A DNA stretch of 64,000 nucleotides, taken from positions 36,299-100,298 of the forward strand of contig NZ_JAGQBF010000009.1 in NCBI RefSeq assembly GCF_024345495.1, given 5' to 3'. The DNA comes from Synechococcus sp. RedBA-s (GTDB taxonomy: Bacteria; Cyanobacteriota; Cyanobacteriia; PCC-6307; Cyanobiaceae). Under the pieces are notes generated by a model. The model did no database searches and was not told where the DNA came from. It saw only the letters and a program-made list of their open reading frames with translations. Below are positions 43,961 through 51,475 of this stretch, one piece after another; within the stretch, counting starts at the first letter, position 1; each line of letters starts with the position of its first letter. The position numbers were made by a program, and so were the translations under genes.

Positions 43961-44763
43961 CCCGGCGCTGGCTGTCGCTGCCTTGACCGTGGCCCAGAGC
44001 TGGTCCTGCAGGGCGGCGCGCCGCTGATGGGCCGCCTGGATCCGGGGGCAGGCATCGAGTTGCCGGCGCAGATCGGGCCAGCGCCGCCGCAACTCCAGAG
44101 CCGGCAGGGGCGCCTCGCCGAGGACCTCGCCGATGCGCCGCTGGAGAAGCCGCTGAAACGAGGCGCGAAACGTCGTCGAGGCCTCCATCAGAGCCTGTTC
44201 ATGCTCCGGGGCCCTGGCCCTGGGGATCAGCGCATGGCGGTGCTGCCGGACGGTCAGCACCTGAGGCGCTCCGGCCAGACCAGGGTGATCGCCAGGCTCA
44301 CCAGGATGCCGAGGCTGACATCGACGAAGCGGAACCAGGCCAGGCCCCAGACAGGTGCGGTATGGGGCACGAGGCTGACGATGGTGAGGGCGATGCCCCC
44401 GAAGCGGTAGGCGCTCTGGTGCAGGCGCAACAGGCCGCAGACCAGCCCCAGCAGCAGGATGGCGGCCACGTAGGCCGGGATCCCGGCGGGCAGCCACTGC
44501 ACCTGAGCAGCGCCGAACACCACACCCAGGGCTGTGCCCAGCAGCCGGCGGCGTGAGATCAGCCAGGAGTCGACCAGGGTCGACTGGGTGACGATGATCG
44601 TGGTGATCGGTGCCCAATAGGGAACCGAAAGCCCGAGGCCGCTGGCCAGGCCCATCGACACACCAGCCGCGAGGGCCGTGCGCAGGGCGTGCAGGCTCCA
44701 GAGCCGCCAGCCCAGCTCTCGGGGATCGCGCTCGCGAAGCAGCGGGGATCTGGATTCAGCCAA
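43940..44763 (-). pseudogene. FUSC-family membrane protein, frameshifted
   Basis: From a TTG at 44763, overlapping the amine oxidase stop by eight bases, the frame encodes a fusaric-acid-resistance-type N-terminus. It includes RDPRELGWRLWSLHALRTAL, YWAPITTIIVTQSTLVDSWL, RRRLLGTALGVVFGAAQVQW and further helices to LAITLVWPE, then stops at 44254. A coding-like continuation (EASTTFRASFQRLLQRRIGE down to GERAACS at 43940) is in a different frame, so a frameshift near 44255-44275 separates the membrane domain from its cytoplasmic tail. A functional truncated protein cannot be excluded. Confidence 0.65.
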
Positions 44764-46177
44764 GCTGTTGCACCAGCGCCGCCGCTGCCTCCTCACCGCT
44801 GCGCACCGCGCCCTCGAAGAAACCGGGCCAGCGCTCGGCCACCTCGGTGCCGGCCCAGAACACCCGGCCGTGGGGCCGGCGCATGGCCTCACCGCAGCGG
44901 CTCCAGAGCCCCGGGGGCATCCAGCCGGCATAGGCGCCACCCACGAAAGGAACCGACGGCCAGTCCTTCTCCACATAGGCCAGGGGCTCGAGGGCCTGGG
45001 GTCCGAGGTAGGCGGCCAGATCCGCCAGCAGCGCCTGCCGGCGCCCGGCGTCACCCAGGGCAGACCAGCGCCGGTAGCGGTGCCCCACCACGAAGGCGGC
45101 CAGCACACCGCAGCCATTCTCGGGATCGGAGCTGTCGGCGCAGAGCTCGACGGTGGGCCGATCGCCGATGGCGATCCCCGAGAGCCCCTGCAGCCGCCAC
45201 CAGGGGCTGGCGTACACCACCATCACCTTGGCGCAGGCGCCCATGGCCATCCCGTCGTTGAGCTGCCGGCGGTCGGCGGGCAGCGCTGGTGAGAAGTGCA
45301 GATGTCCTGCCTGCGCCGGTGGCATCGCCACGATCACGGCCCGGCAGGGATAGCGGGCCTGATCGGTGTGCACCTGCACCGAGTGCTCGGCCCCGGGCAG
45401 CACCTGCTCGATGGCCCGCACCGGCTCACCGAGCCGCAGCACTCCTTCTCCCAGCTCGGCGGCCAGCAGGGCCGGCAGCTGACCGGCACCGCCATGGAGC
45501 AGGAACTCCTCCGGATGCTCGCCCTGGGAGGCGGTGCGCTGGCCCCAGAGCACATGCAGCAACGACACCTGCTCCGGTTCCGCTGGACCGAGAAAACCCA
45601 CCGCCCGGCAGAAGTAGGCGAAGTACCAGGCGGCAAAGGGGGTGTGGGTGTGGGCGTCGATCCAGTCCTGAAAGCTCAGGCGGTCGAGTTCGGCGGCGGC
45701 GGGATGGTGGTGAGGATGGCCAGGCGGCAGCTGGGCCACCAGCTCCAGAAACTGCTCCAGGGCCGCCATGGCGTCGTCCCAGTCGACGCTGGGGACCGCT
45801 GGGGGCTGCCCCTCGGGGAATCCCTGGAAAAAGCCGGCGAAACGGCAGCGTCTCTCGCCGAACACCAGGGCCGTGTCACCGCTGTGGGGGGACTCGAAGC
45901 GGCGGATGCCGTGGCGATCCAGCAGGTCCAGGTAACGGGTCTGGGTGGGGCCCACCCACTGTCCACCGAGGTCGATCCAGGCGTGGCGCCGGTCCGCCCC
46001 AGGCTCCTCCCCCGCCAGCTGCAGGCGCTCACCGACCATCCGCCCTCCGGCCGTGGCGGTGGCCTCGATCAGGCGCACCGAGCGGCCCGCCAGCTGCAGG
46101 CTGCGGGCCGCCACCAGCCCCGAGAGGCCAGCGCCCACCACAACGGCGTCAACGGGTTGAGCGGGGGCCAGAGTCAT
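44756..46177 (-). CDS. Flavin-containing amine oxidase
   Basis: This 473-residue FAD enzyme of the monoamine oxidase family has the dinucleotide-binding VVVGAGLSGLVAARSLQLAG and the GG doublet TATAGGRMVGERL. The segment WIDLGGQWVGPTQTRYLDLL is also standard. The C-terminal FAD-binding end is RVFWAGTEVAERWPGFFEGA. The middle segment YCRAVGFLGPAEPEQVSLLH and EEFLLHGGAGQLPALLA agree with MAO-type amine oxidases. Would oxidise amines to aldehydes with H2O2 release; substrate unknown. No signal peptide. Confidence 0.92.
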   Translation of the reverse strand: MTLAPAQPVDAVVVGAGLSGLVAARSLQLAGRSVRLIEATATAGGRMVGERLQLAGEEPGADRRHAWIDLGGQWVGPTQTRYLDLLDRHGIRRFESPHSGDTALVFGERRCRFAGFFQGFPEGQPPAVPSVDWDDAMAALEQFLELVAQLPPGHPHHHPAAAELDRLSFQDWIDAHTHTPFAAWYFAYFCRAVGFLGPAEPEQVSLLHVLWGQRTASQGEHPEEFLLHGGAGQLPALLAAELGEGVLRLGEPVRAIEQVLPGAEHSVQVHTDQARYPCRAVIVAMPPAQAGHLHFSPALPADRRQLNDGMAMGACAKVMVVYASPWWRLQGLSGIAIGDRPTVELCADSSDPENGCGVLAAFVVGHRYRRWSALGDAGRRQALLADLAAYLGPQALEPLAYVEKDWPSVPFVGGAYAGWMPPGLWSRCGEAMRRPHGRVFWAGTEVAERWPGFFEGAVRSGEEAAAALVQQLG

Positions 46178-46397
46178 GCTCTAAGCATCGCAAGCCCAGC
46201 CACCTTCAGCAGATCAGGGGTCAGTGAATTGCTCATTGGTGAGATGGTCAATGGCGAATTGATCATCAGTGGAGAGATCTTCAACAGATAAGCCATCAGC
46301 GGATTGAACTTCAGCCCCAGAAGAATGAGCAAGTGCAACAGATTGCAGGCTCAGGACTAGGGCCGGCGCCTGATGATCGTTCCCATGCAGCCTGGCC
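46178..46397. other. AT-richer gap with an acidic minus-strand frame
   Basis: This stretch is visibly AT-richer than its surroundings. On the minus strand an open frame (46214-46570) ends in an acidic, low-complexity tail, SADGLSVEDLSTDDQFAIDH. That tail looks like coding sequence, but the frame's upstream half is antisense to the small gene at 46398, and no family is recognisable. The promoter of the 46398 gene should also lie here. Confidence 0.3.
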
Positions 46398-46580
46398 ATG
46401 GCATACTTCATTGAAGAACTGAGTCCAGCTGTGGCGAACGATAAAAGCTCTGCGAAATCAGCGCTGGCAGGCGTTCTGGTTGTTCTGGCCGTGGTTGGTG
46501 CTCTGGCGCTGACCGGTTGGCTCACGATCGTGATGCTCGATCTCAAGCACCTGAACACCTCCGGTTTCACCCTGCCCTGA
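46398..46580 (+). CDS. Small single-pass membrane protein
   Basis: This 60-residue product starts MAYFIEELSPAVANDKSSAK and has one strong hydrophobic helix, ALAGVLVVLAVVGALALTGW, followed by LTIVMLDLKHLNTSGF. I do not recognise it. A GC-rich hairpin starts one base after its stop, which supports real expression. Its function is unknown. Confidence 0.5.
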   Translation: MAYFIEELSPAVANDKSSAKSALAGVLVVLAVVGALALTGWLTIVMLDLKHLNTSGFTLP

Positions 46581-46600
46581 GGCCCCGCCGTGGTGGGGCC
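46581..46600. terminator. Bidirectional hairpin between convergent genes
   Basis: GGCCCCGCCGTGGTGGGGCC forms a six-pair GC stem (possibly longer with a G-T pair) around a small loop. It lies exactly between the stop of the small plus-strand gene and the stop of the transglutaminase gene. No T run follows, so efficiency is uncertain. Confidence 0.5.
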
Positions 46601-46603
46601 GGC

Positions 46604-47401
46604 TCAGGCGGTCCACACCTGGAAGGATTCCAGGGTCGAGGGGCCGAAGCTGGTGGTGAGCGCCACATCGGCCGCATCGCGGCCACGGGCGATCAGGATC
46701 CGCCCGATCCGGGGGGTGTTGTTGCGTGGGTCGAACACGTGCCAGCCATCTCCGAGGTAGGCCTCGAACCAGGCCGAGAAGTCCATGGCCGAATGGGGCT
46801 GCGGCACGCCGATGTCGCTGAGGTAGCCGGTGCAGTAGCGGGCTGGGATGTTCATGCAGCGGCAGAAGGCGATCGCCAGATGGGCAAAGTCGCGGCAGAC
46901 CCCTTCGCGGCAGTCGTAGGTGGTCAGGGCTGACTTGGTGGGGCTGGAGCGTCCGTAGTCGAAACGCACGTGGTTGTTCACAAAGTCACAGATCGCCTGC
47001 ACCCGCCCCCAGCCCATGGGGGATCCTTCGAACAGCGACCAGGCCAGATCGTTGAGCAGATCGCTCTCGCAGTATCGGCTTGAGAGCAGGAACAACAGCG
47101 CCTCCTCCGGCAGGGCCTCCACCGGCAGCTGCTCCAGCTCTGGCAGCACCGGATCGGGCCGGCCGGGGTCCGCCACCACGCCGGTGGCCTGCAGGCGCAG
47201 CACCCCGGTGGGAGCCACCAGCCGCTGGCATTGGTTGCCGTAGGAATCGATGTAGGAGCGCAGCGGCACCGCCGGCTCCACCTGCAGCGTGTCGGGCTCC
47301 AGCAGATCCGTCGCCCGGCTGGCATGGACGCCGAGGGTGACGATCATCGGCGTGGGCTGGGGGCAGCGCAGCTCCAGCTCGAACCCCACCCTGATCTCCA
47401 T
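46604..47401 (-). CDS. Transglutaminase-like cysteine-protease-fold protein
   Basis: This 265-residue protein has an N-terminal beta domain (RVGFELELRCPQPTPMIVTL) and a transglutaminase core. The core carries the catalytic Cys in REGVCRDFAHLAIAFCRCMN, His in SAMDFSAWFEAYL with the following GDGWHVFDPRNNTPRIGRIL, and Asp in that segment. These bacterial proteins act as proteases or amidases rather than classical cross-linkers; substrate unknown. I prefer the ATG at 47401, matching the family's usual M-x-I/L-R-V-x-Y/F start, over the ATG at 47431. Confidence 0.9.
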   Translation of the reverse strand: MEIRVGFELELRCPQPTPMIVTLGVHASRATDLLEPDTLQVEPAVPLRSYIDSYGNQCQRLVAPTGVLRLQATGVVADPGRPDPVLPELEQLPVEALPEEALLFLLSSRYCESDLLNDLAWSLFEGSPMGWGRVQAICDFVNNHVRFDYGRSSPTKSALTTYDCREGVCRDFAHLAIAFCRCMNIPARYCTGYLSDIGVPQPHSAMDFSAWFEAYLGDGWHVFDPRNNTPRIGRILIARGRDAADVALTTSFGPSTLESFQVWTA

Positions 47402-47434
47402 CGTCGAGGCGGAATTGTGCTGTTTGACCATGCA

Positions 47435-48241
47435 TCAGCCTAAGGGCGAATAATCGTGTTGTATGGGCGGCAACTCCTCCGCCAGGGATTCAACAAGCAC
47501 GGTGGCGAGCCGCACGGCCCACTCTTGCTGGCCCGCCTCGCTGGTCAGCAGGTCTTGACGGACCTCCAGCTCCACGTGGGGAATGCGCCGCCGCTCGCCA
47601 TGGACCACCAGGGTGTGATCGCTGTCATCACTGACCGCATAGGGCTCGTTGTCGCCCACCTGCAGCCCCCGCTCCTGCCTGAGCCCCCGCAGCAGCCGCC
47701 GGGCCAGGCGCCCATCACGGCCATGCAGCACGCCCACATGCCAGGGACGCTCCTGGCCCGAATGCACCGGCGTGAAGCTGTGCAGGGCCACCAGCACGCT
47801 GGGCTGGCCGCGGCGCTGGCGGCCATCGAGCTCAGCGGTGATGCGGCGGTGATAAGGGTCGAAGAGTTCACTGCGCCGCTGCTCACGCTGGGCGATCGAG
47901 AGCTTGCTGTTGGCGGGGATCGGCGATTGCTCGCTGAGGCTCACGATTGAATCGGGCGCGCCGGGCGGTCGGTTCACGTCGATCACCAGCCGTGAGTAGT
48001 TGTGCAGGATCAAAAAGGCATCCAGCAGGGCCGCCAAGCGCTCAGCCAGCCCTGCCACGCCCAGATCCCAGGCCACATGGGTGTCGAGCAGAGCGGGGCT
48101 CAGCTGAAGGCCGGCCAGGCGGCCGGGGATGGCGCGGCCGGCGTGGTCGGCGGTGAGCAGCCACTCGGAGCGGCCGCTGGAGCCGAAGATCCGGAACACG
48201 TCCGGATCTTCGGCTCCCAGCAAGGGATCCGGAAGCGGCAT
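47435..48241 (-). CDS. N-formylglutamate amidohydrolase-family protein
   Basis: This 268-residue zinc hydrolase family member would cleave N-formyl-glutamate or similar N-acyl amino acids, as in histidine degradation. Motifs: LLTADHAGRAIPGRLAGLQL (metal His), DTHVAWDLGVAGLAERLA, HNYSRLVIDVNRPPGAPDSI and VALHSFTPVHSGQERPWHVG. Start at ATG 48241; the longer frame to 48574 crosses the DUF389 relic. It lies 34 bases upstream of the transglutaminase gene on the same strand. No other hut genes are visible, so the physiological substrate may differ. Confidence 0.88.
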   Translation of the reverse strand: MPLPDPLLGAEDPDVFRIFGSSGRSEWLLTADHAGRAIPGRLAGLQLSPALLDTHVAWDLGVAGLAERLAALLDAFLILHNYSRLVIDVNRPPGAPDSIVSLSEQSPIPANSKLSIAQREQRRSELFDPYHRRITAELDGRQRRGQPSVLVALHSFTPVHSGQERPWHVGVLHGRDGRLARRLLRGLRQERGLQVGDNEPYAVSDDSDHTLVVHGERRRIPHVELEVRQDLLTSEAGQQEWAVRLATVLVESLAEELPPIQHDYSPLG

Positions 48242-48384
48242 GGCAGTCAGAAAAAAGGGGGGGGTGAAGTCGAACGGGTGCAAGGCAATCCCACCGGCAG
48301 CGGCGATCTCCAGGATCTGGCCATCACCGCCCGATCGCCTCACGACGGAGAGCACTTGCCGGTGTGATTCATCTGCGGTTCTGC

Positions 48385-48602
48385 TCAGAACTTTCGCAGT
48401 TCCTGGCGCATCTGGAGGGGGTGATGGCCGGCCTGCTGCTGGTTGACGATCACGATCGACGCGGCGACCAGGACCAGGGTGACGATCAGTGTGGCCCCAC
48501 CGTGAGCACCACGAACACCAGGTTGAAGCTGGCCTCATGCTCGAACTCCTGCCGCAGGGCCTCGAGGCGCGCATCGTCCTGAGCGCCGAGGGAGACAGTC
48601 AT
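48385..48602 (-). pseudogene. Truncated, frameshifted DUF389 N-terminus
   Basis: From an ATG at 48602 the frame reads MTVSLGAQDDARLEALRQEF then EHEASFNLVFVVLTVG, closely matching the first 35 residues of the intact DUF389 protein at 27704-28792 (DDARLDALRQEFEHEASF). One G appears to be missing in the following G run, giving an early stop. In the shifted frame ATLIVTLVLVAASIVIVNQQ continues to a stop at 48385, already diverged. Most of the gene is gone. The rest of 48242-48659 shows no further feature. Confidence 0.72.
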
Positions 48603-48659
48603 CACTGGGCCGGAGAAGGTCGGCGGGTCCCCATTGATGCTGCCATCCAGCGAAGCCGC

Positions 48660-49847
48660 TCAGCGGGCCGGGGAGTCTGCCGGCTCCCCGGCCCGCTGGC
48701 GCAGCACGGTCACCACGCCATTGCGCTTGAGGGCACTGATTGCCCGGTCGATCCGCTCGGCGGTCGCGGCCGGCAGGCCAGGGGCCAAGGCAAACGCCTG
48801 GGATTCGGGGCGGATCCCCTGCAGGGCCAGGCTGAGCCGGGAGCCCTGCAACGGCGCGTTGATCAGCAGATAACGAAGCTGCAGGTTGTCGCCCAGCACG
48901 GCGTCAACGCGACGGGAGACCAGCAGATCAACCCCCGAGCGGATGCTGGTCAGGGGCACGATCGTGGCCTTCGCGGCGCTGCTGCCGGCGTTGAGCTCCC
49001 GCAGCAAGGACTCGCTCACGGTGCCGCTGCGAACCGCCACCCGCAGACCGCGCAGATCGCCCTCGGAGCGGATCCTGGCGCTGGGCGTTCCCTGCACCTG
49101 GCGGGCCACGTTCACGGTGAGGTAGCCCACCAGCAGGGAGGCCGACACGATCCTCACCAGATAGGCCATCAGAACGATGCCGTTGCCGCGGGTGGTGGTC
49201 ACCAGCGCGTTGCTGCCGGGCCCGGTGGCGAGTACCTGGAACACGGCGCTGAAGCTGCGAAGGCGCCCGTGGCTGAGGGTCTGGGGCTGCTGGGCGTAGT
49301 GCTCCACCCGCCAGGTGAGCAGGGCCAGAAGCCCGATCGCCGCCAGGTAGCCACCCAGCAGCTGCAGCAAGGTGGGGGTGAGCAGCGCCGAGAGGAAGGA
49401 ACGCCCCAGATCGAGGCGGCTCTGCAGCACCATCACCGCCAGCCCGTCCTCCTGGAAGGGGAGGCTGAAGCGGTAGCGCTCCAGGCGGTCCGGGGACACA
49501 TTGATGCAGCCCACCGCCACATCCAGAGCGCCGTTGCGGCTTGCCTCCAGCATCGCCTGCACGGATGGCCACTCCGAGACCACATACGGGAGCCGCTCGC
49601 GGGTGGCGATCCGGCCCCAAAGATCGACGGCCAGCCCCCGCCAGTCTCCGGCGTCGCGGTAGCTGCAGGGCGGCGCACCATCCACCACGCCCACCCGCAA
49701 CACCGGTGGCATGGACTCCAGCCGCCCCCCTGGCTCCAGCGCAGTGGCGGCCACCGGGACACCAACCGCCAGAGCCATGGCCGAGACCCAGCCCAGCAAC
49801 AGACCCGTGAGGCCCGTGGCGATGCAGTCAGACCGGCGTGGTGGCAT
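48660..49847 (-). CDS. GluR0-like ionotropic receptor / substrate-binding membrane protein
   Basis: This 395-residue protein has a signal-like helix (ATGLTGLLLGWVSAMALAVG), then a periplasmic amino-acid-binding lobe (LRVGVVDGAPPCSYRDAGDW, VAVGCINVSPDRLERYRFSL). A membrane insertion follows: one helix (LLQLLGGYLAAIGLLALLTW), a re-entrant-like loop and a second helix (LMAYLVRIVSASLLVGYLTV). The second half of the binding domain starts at GDLRGLRVAVRSGTVSESLL. This is the layout of prokaryotic glutamate receptor GluR0. The loop reads FQVLATGPGSNALV instead of the K+-channel filter TVGYGD, so ion selectivity, or channel activity at all, is uncertain. Start ATG 49847. Confidence 0.8.
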   Translation of the reverse strand: MPPRRSDCIATGLTGLLLGWVSAMALAVGVPVAATALEPGGRLESMPPVLRVGVVDGAPPCSYRDAGDWRGLAVDLWGRIATRERLPYVVSEWPSVQAMLEASRNGALDVAVGCINVSPDRLERYRFSLPFQEDGLAVMVLQSRLDLGRSFLSALLTPTLLQLLGGYLAAIGLLALLTWRVEHYAQQPQTLSHGRLRSFSAVFQVLATGPGSNALVTTTRGNGIVLMAYLVRIVSASLLVGYLTVNVARQVQGTPSARIRSEGDLRGLRVAVRSGTVSESLLRELNAGSSAAKATIVPLTSIRSGVDLLVSRRVDAVLGDNLQLRYLLINAPLQGSRLSLALQGIRPESQAFALAPGLPAATAERIDRAISALKRNGVVTVLRQRAGEPADSPAR

Positions 49848-49859
49848 GGGGGTCACGTG

Positions 49860-50000
49860 GTGGGGATGTAGTGCTGCTCGTGGCACAGGCCTGAGCCATC
49901 GAGGTTCTCCACGCTGTGTTCCTGTACCAGCAGCCAGCGGTAGCCACATTCCTTGAGCACCTTCACCAGTTCATAGAGAAGGTGGCGGCGGGTTGGGCAT
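49860..50000 (-). pseudogene. Duplicated fragment of the GH57 gene
   Basis: About 140 bases match 52219-52358 within the GH57 gene with scattered substitutions. On the minus strand the readable part is LYELVKVLKECGYRWLLVQE followed by HSVENLDGSGL, versus LYELVKALRECGYRWLLVQE in the intact gene. A small indel near its upstream end breaks the frame, and there is no start or stop context. It occupies nearly half of the 318-base gap between the GluR0-like gene and the thioredoxin gene. Confidence 0.7.
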
Positions 50001-50165
50001 GACGCCGAGCGGCGTGCTGGCCCCGGAACCCCCTACACCTTGGCGGAGAGGCCCCAGGGAAATGGCCTGGCGCCGGAGCGGCTCAGGATTGCCGACGGAA
50101 TCTTCCAGGGGCCAATCCATTTGGAGGCGGCTGCGGTACTCAAGGCATTCGCACGTACTCACGCG

Positions 50166-50651
50166 ATGCCCATCCCCCTCACCGCTCTCCTGCTCACGCT
50201 CGTCGTTCCCCAGCCCATCTCCCTGGCTGGCTTCGTGCAGGCCTCCACCACCCCACCCTCCAGGGATGCCAGCGGCTGGGTCGCCCAGAAACAGGCCGGC
50301 GCCCTCGCTCCTTCCCTGCAGGGCAAACCCGTTGTGGTGGACATCTACGCCGATTGGTGCTCGAAGTGCCAGACGATCGCACCGACCCTGCGCTCCCTCC
50401 AGCAAAAGAAGGCCGGCAAGGCCACCTTCCTGAAATTCGATGTGTCCAATGCCAGCGCGCTGAAGCAGTCGCGCGAACGGGCCCGTGCCCTGGGCCTGGG
50501 TGCGTTCTTGGAGGCCAACCGCAGCGAGCCCTCACTGGTGGCCGTGATCAACCCTGCCACCGGCGTCGCGGTGCAGACCTTCCGGGCCAGCACGGATGAT
50601 GGCGCCTACAGCGCAGCGATCAAGAAAACGCAGGCGATGCTCAAGCCATGA
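50166..50651 (+). CDS. Thioredoxin-fold protein with signal or anchor peptide
   Basis: This 161-residue protein has a hydrophobic N-terminus (PIPLTALLLTLVVPQPISLA) and a thioredoxin domain with active site VVVDIYADWCSKCQTIAPTL (CxxC) and KFDVSN. The later SEPSLVAVINP carries the Pro turn expected before the last strands. It resembles membrane-tethered TxlA/HCF164-like thioredoxins facing the periplasm or thylakoid lumen. It overlaps the CcdA gene by four bases (ATGA). The usual logic is that CcdA passes electrons across the membrane to this thioredoxin. Start ATG 50166. Confidence 0.88.
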   Translation: MPIPLTALLLTLVVPQPISLAGFVQASTTPPSRDASGWVAQKQAGALAPSLQGKPVVVDIYADWCSKCQTIAPTLRSLQQKKAGKATFLKFDVSNASALKQSRERARALGLGAFLEANRSEPSLVAVINPATGVAVQTFRASTDDGAYSAAIKKTQAMLKP

Positions 50652-51475
50652 GCAGCTCCGCTTTGCACAGACGGGGACGGACCTTTCTGCTGCTCCTGGG
50701 AGGGCTGACGCTGCTGGCGGTGCTGGCGATTCACTGGCTGCCCGTGATCGGCACGCAGCTGGATCTGGCGATCGAGTCTGCGTCGCAGGCCTACGCCGAA
50801 CGGTTCGAGGCCATGCCCTCACGACCGAGCGTTGTGCTGCCGCTCATCGCTTTCGGGGGTGGGCTGTTGGCGAGCCTGTCGCCGTGTGTGCTGGCGATGG
50901 TGCCGTTGAACCTCAGTTACATCGGCACGCTCGGGCCGATCAGTCGCCAGCAGGCGATCGTGAAGGTGGGGGGGTTCGTGGCCGGCACCGTGGTGGTGCT
51001 GAGCCTGTTCGGGCTGATCGCCTCGTTCGCTGCGGCTGTCGTGGTGGACCAGCGCGGAGCGGTCCATCTGGGGGTGGGGCTGATCATCCTGCTGATGGGC
51101 CTAAATCTGGGGGGCTGGTTGCCTCTGCGCTTGCCCCGTCTACCGGAATTGCCCCCTGCCGGCGGCCCCTTCCTGGTGGGGATGGGCTTTGCCCTGGTCA
51201 GTTCTCCCTGCGCCAGTCCGGTGTTGTTTTCCGTGCTCGCGGCTGCGGCCAGCACCGGCTCCAGCCAGTGGTCGGTGATCACGATGGTGAGCTACGCGCT
51301 GGGCTACACCGCTGTGATTGCCGCCACCAGCCTCTGGGTGGGGCTGATGAGCGCTTCCAGGCTGCTCCTGAACCATGGCCAGCTGCTCACCCGCATCAGT
51401 GCGCTGGTTCTGCTGGCCGCTGGGCTCTACTACCTCACGCAGGGTTTGTTCTGGTTTTGGCAGAACGGAGGTTGA
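50648..51475 (+). CDS. CcdA-family cytochrome c biogenesis / thiol-transfer membrane protein
   Basis: This 275-residue protein has an N-terminal anchor and six further helices. The paired Pro-Cys motifs are LLASLSPCVLAMVPLNLSYI and FALVSSPCASPVLFSVLAAA, the two redox cysteines of CcdA/DsbD-beta that carry electrons across the membrane. It is coupled with the preceding thioredoxin. Targets could include cytochrome c maturation (System II) or other extracytoplasmic disulfides. Its 3' end overlaps the GH57 3' end by 41 bases on the opposite strand. Confidence 0.92.
   Translation: MSSSALHRRGRTFLLLLGGLTLLAVLAIHWLPVIGTQLDLAIESASQAYAERFEAMPSRPSVVLPLIAFGGGLLASLSPCVLAMVPLNLSYIGTLGPISRQQAIVKVGGFVAGTVVVLSLFGLIASFAAAVVVDQRGAVHLGVGLIILLMGLNLGGWLPLRLPRLPELPPAGGPFLVGMGFALVSSPCASPVLFSVLAAAASTGSSQWSVITMVSYALGYTAVIAATSLWVGLMSASRLLLNHGQLLTRISALVLLAAGLYYLTQGLFWFWQNGG

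Noticed and set aside
48489..49871. 460-codon open frame antisense to the GluR0-like gene
   Set aside because: Shadow frame of His/Gln/Gly-rich composition; the minus strand has clear membrane and binding domains.
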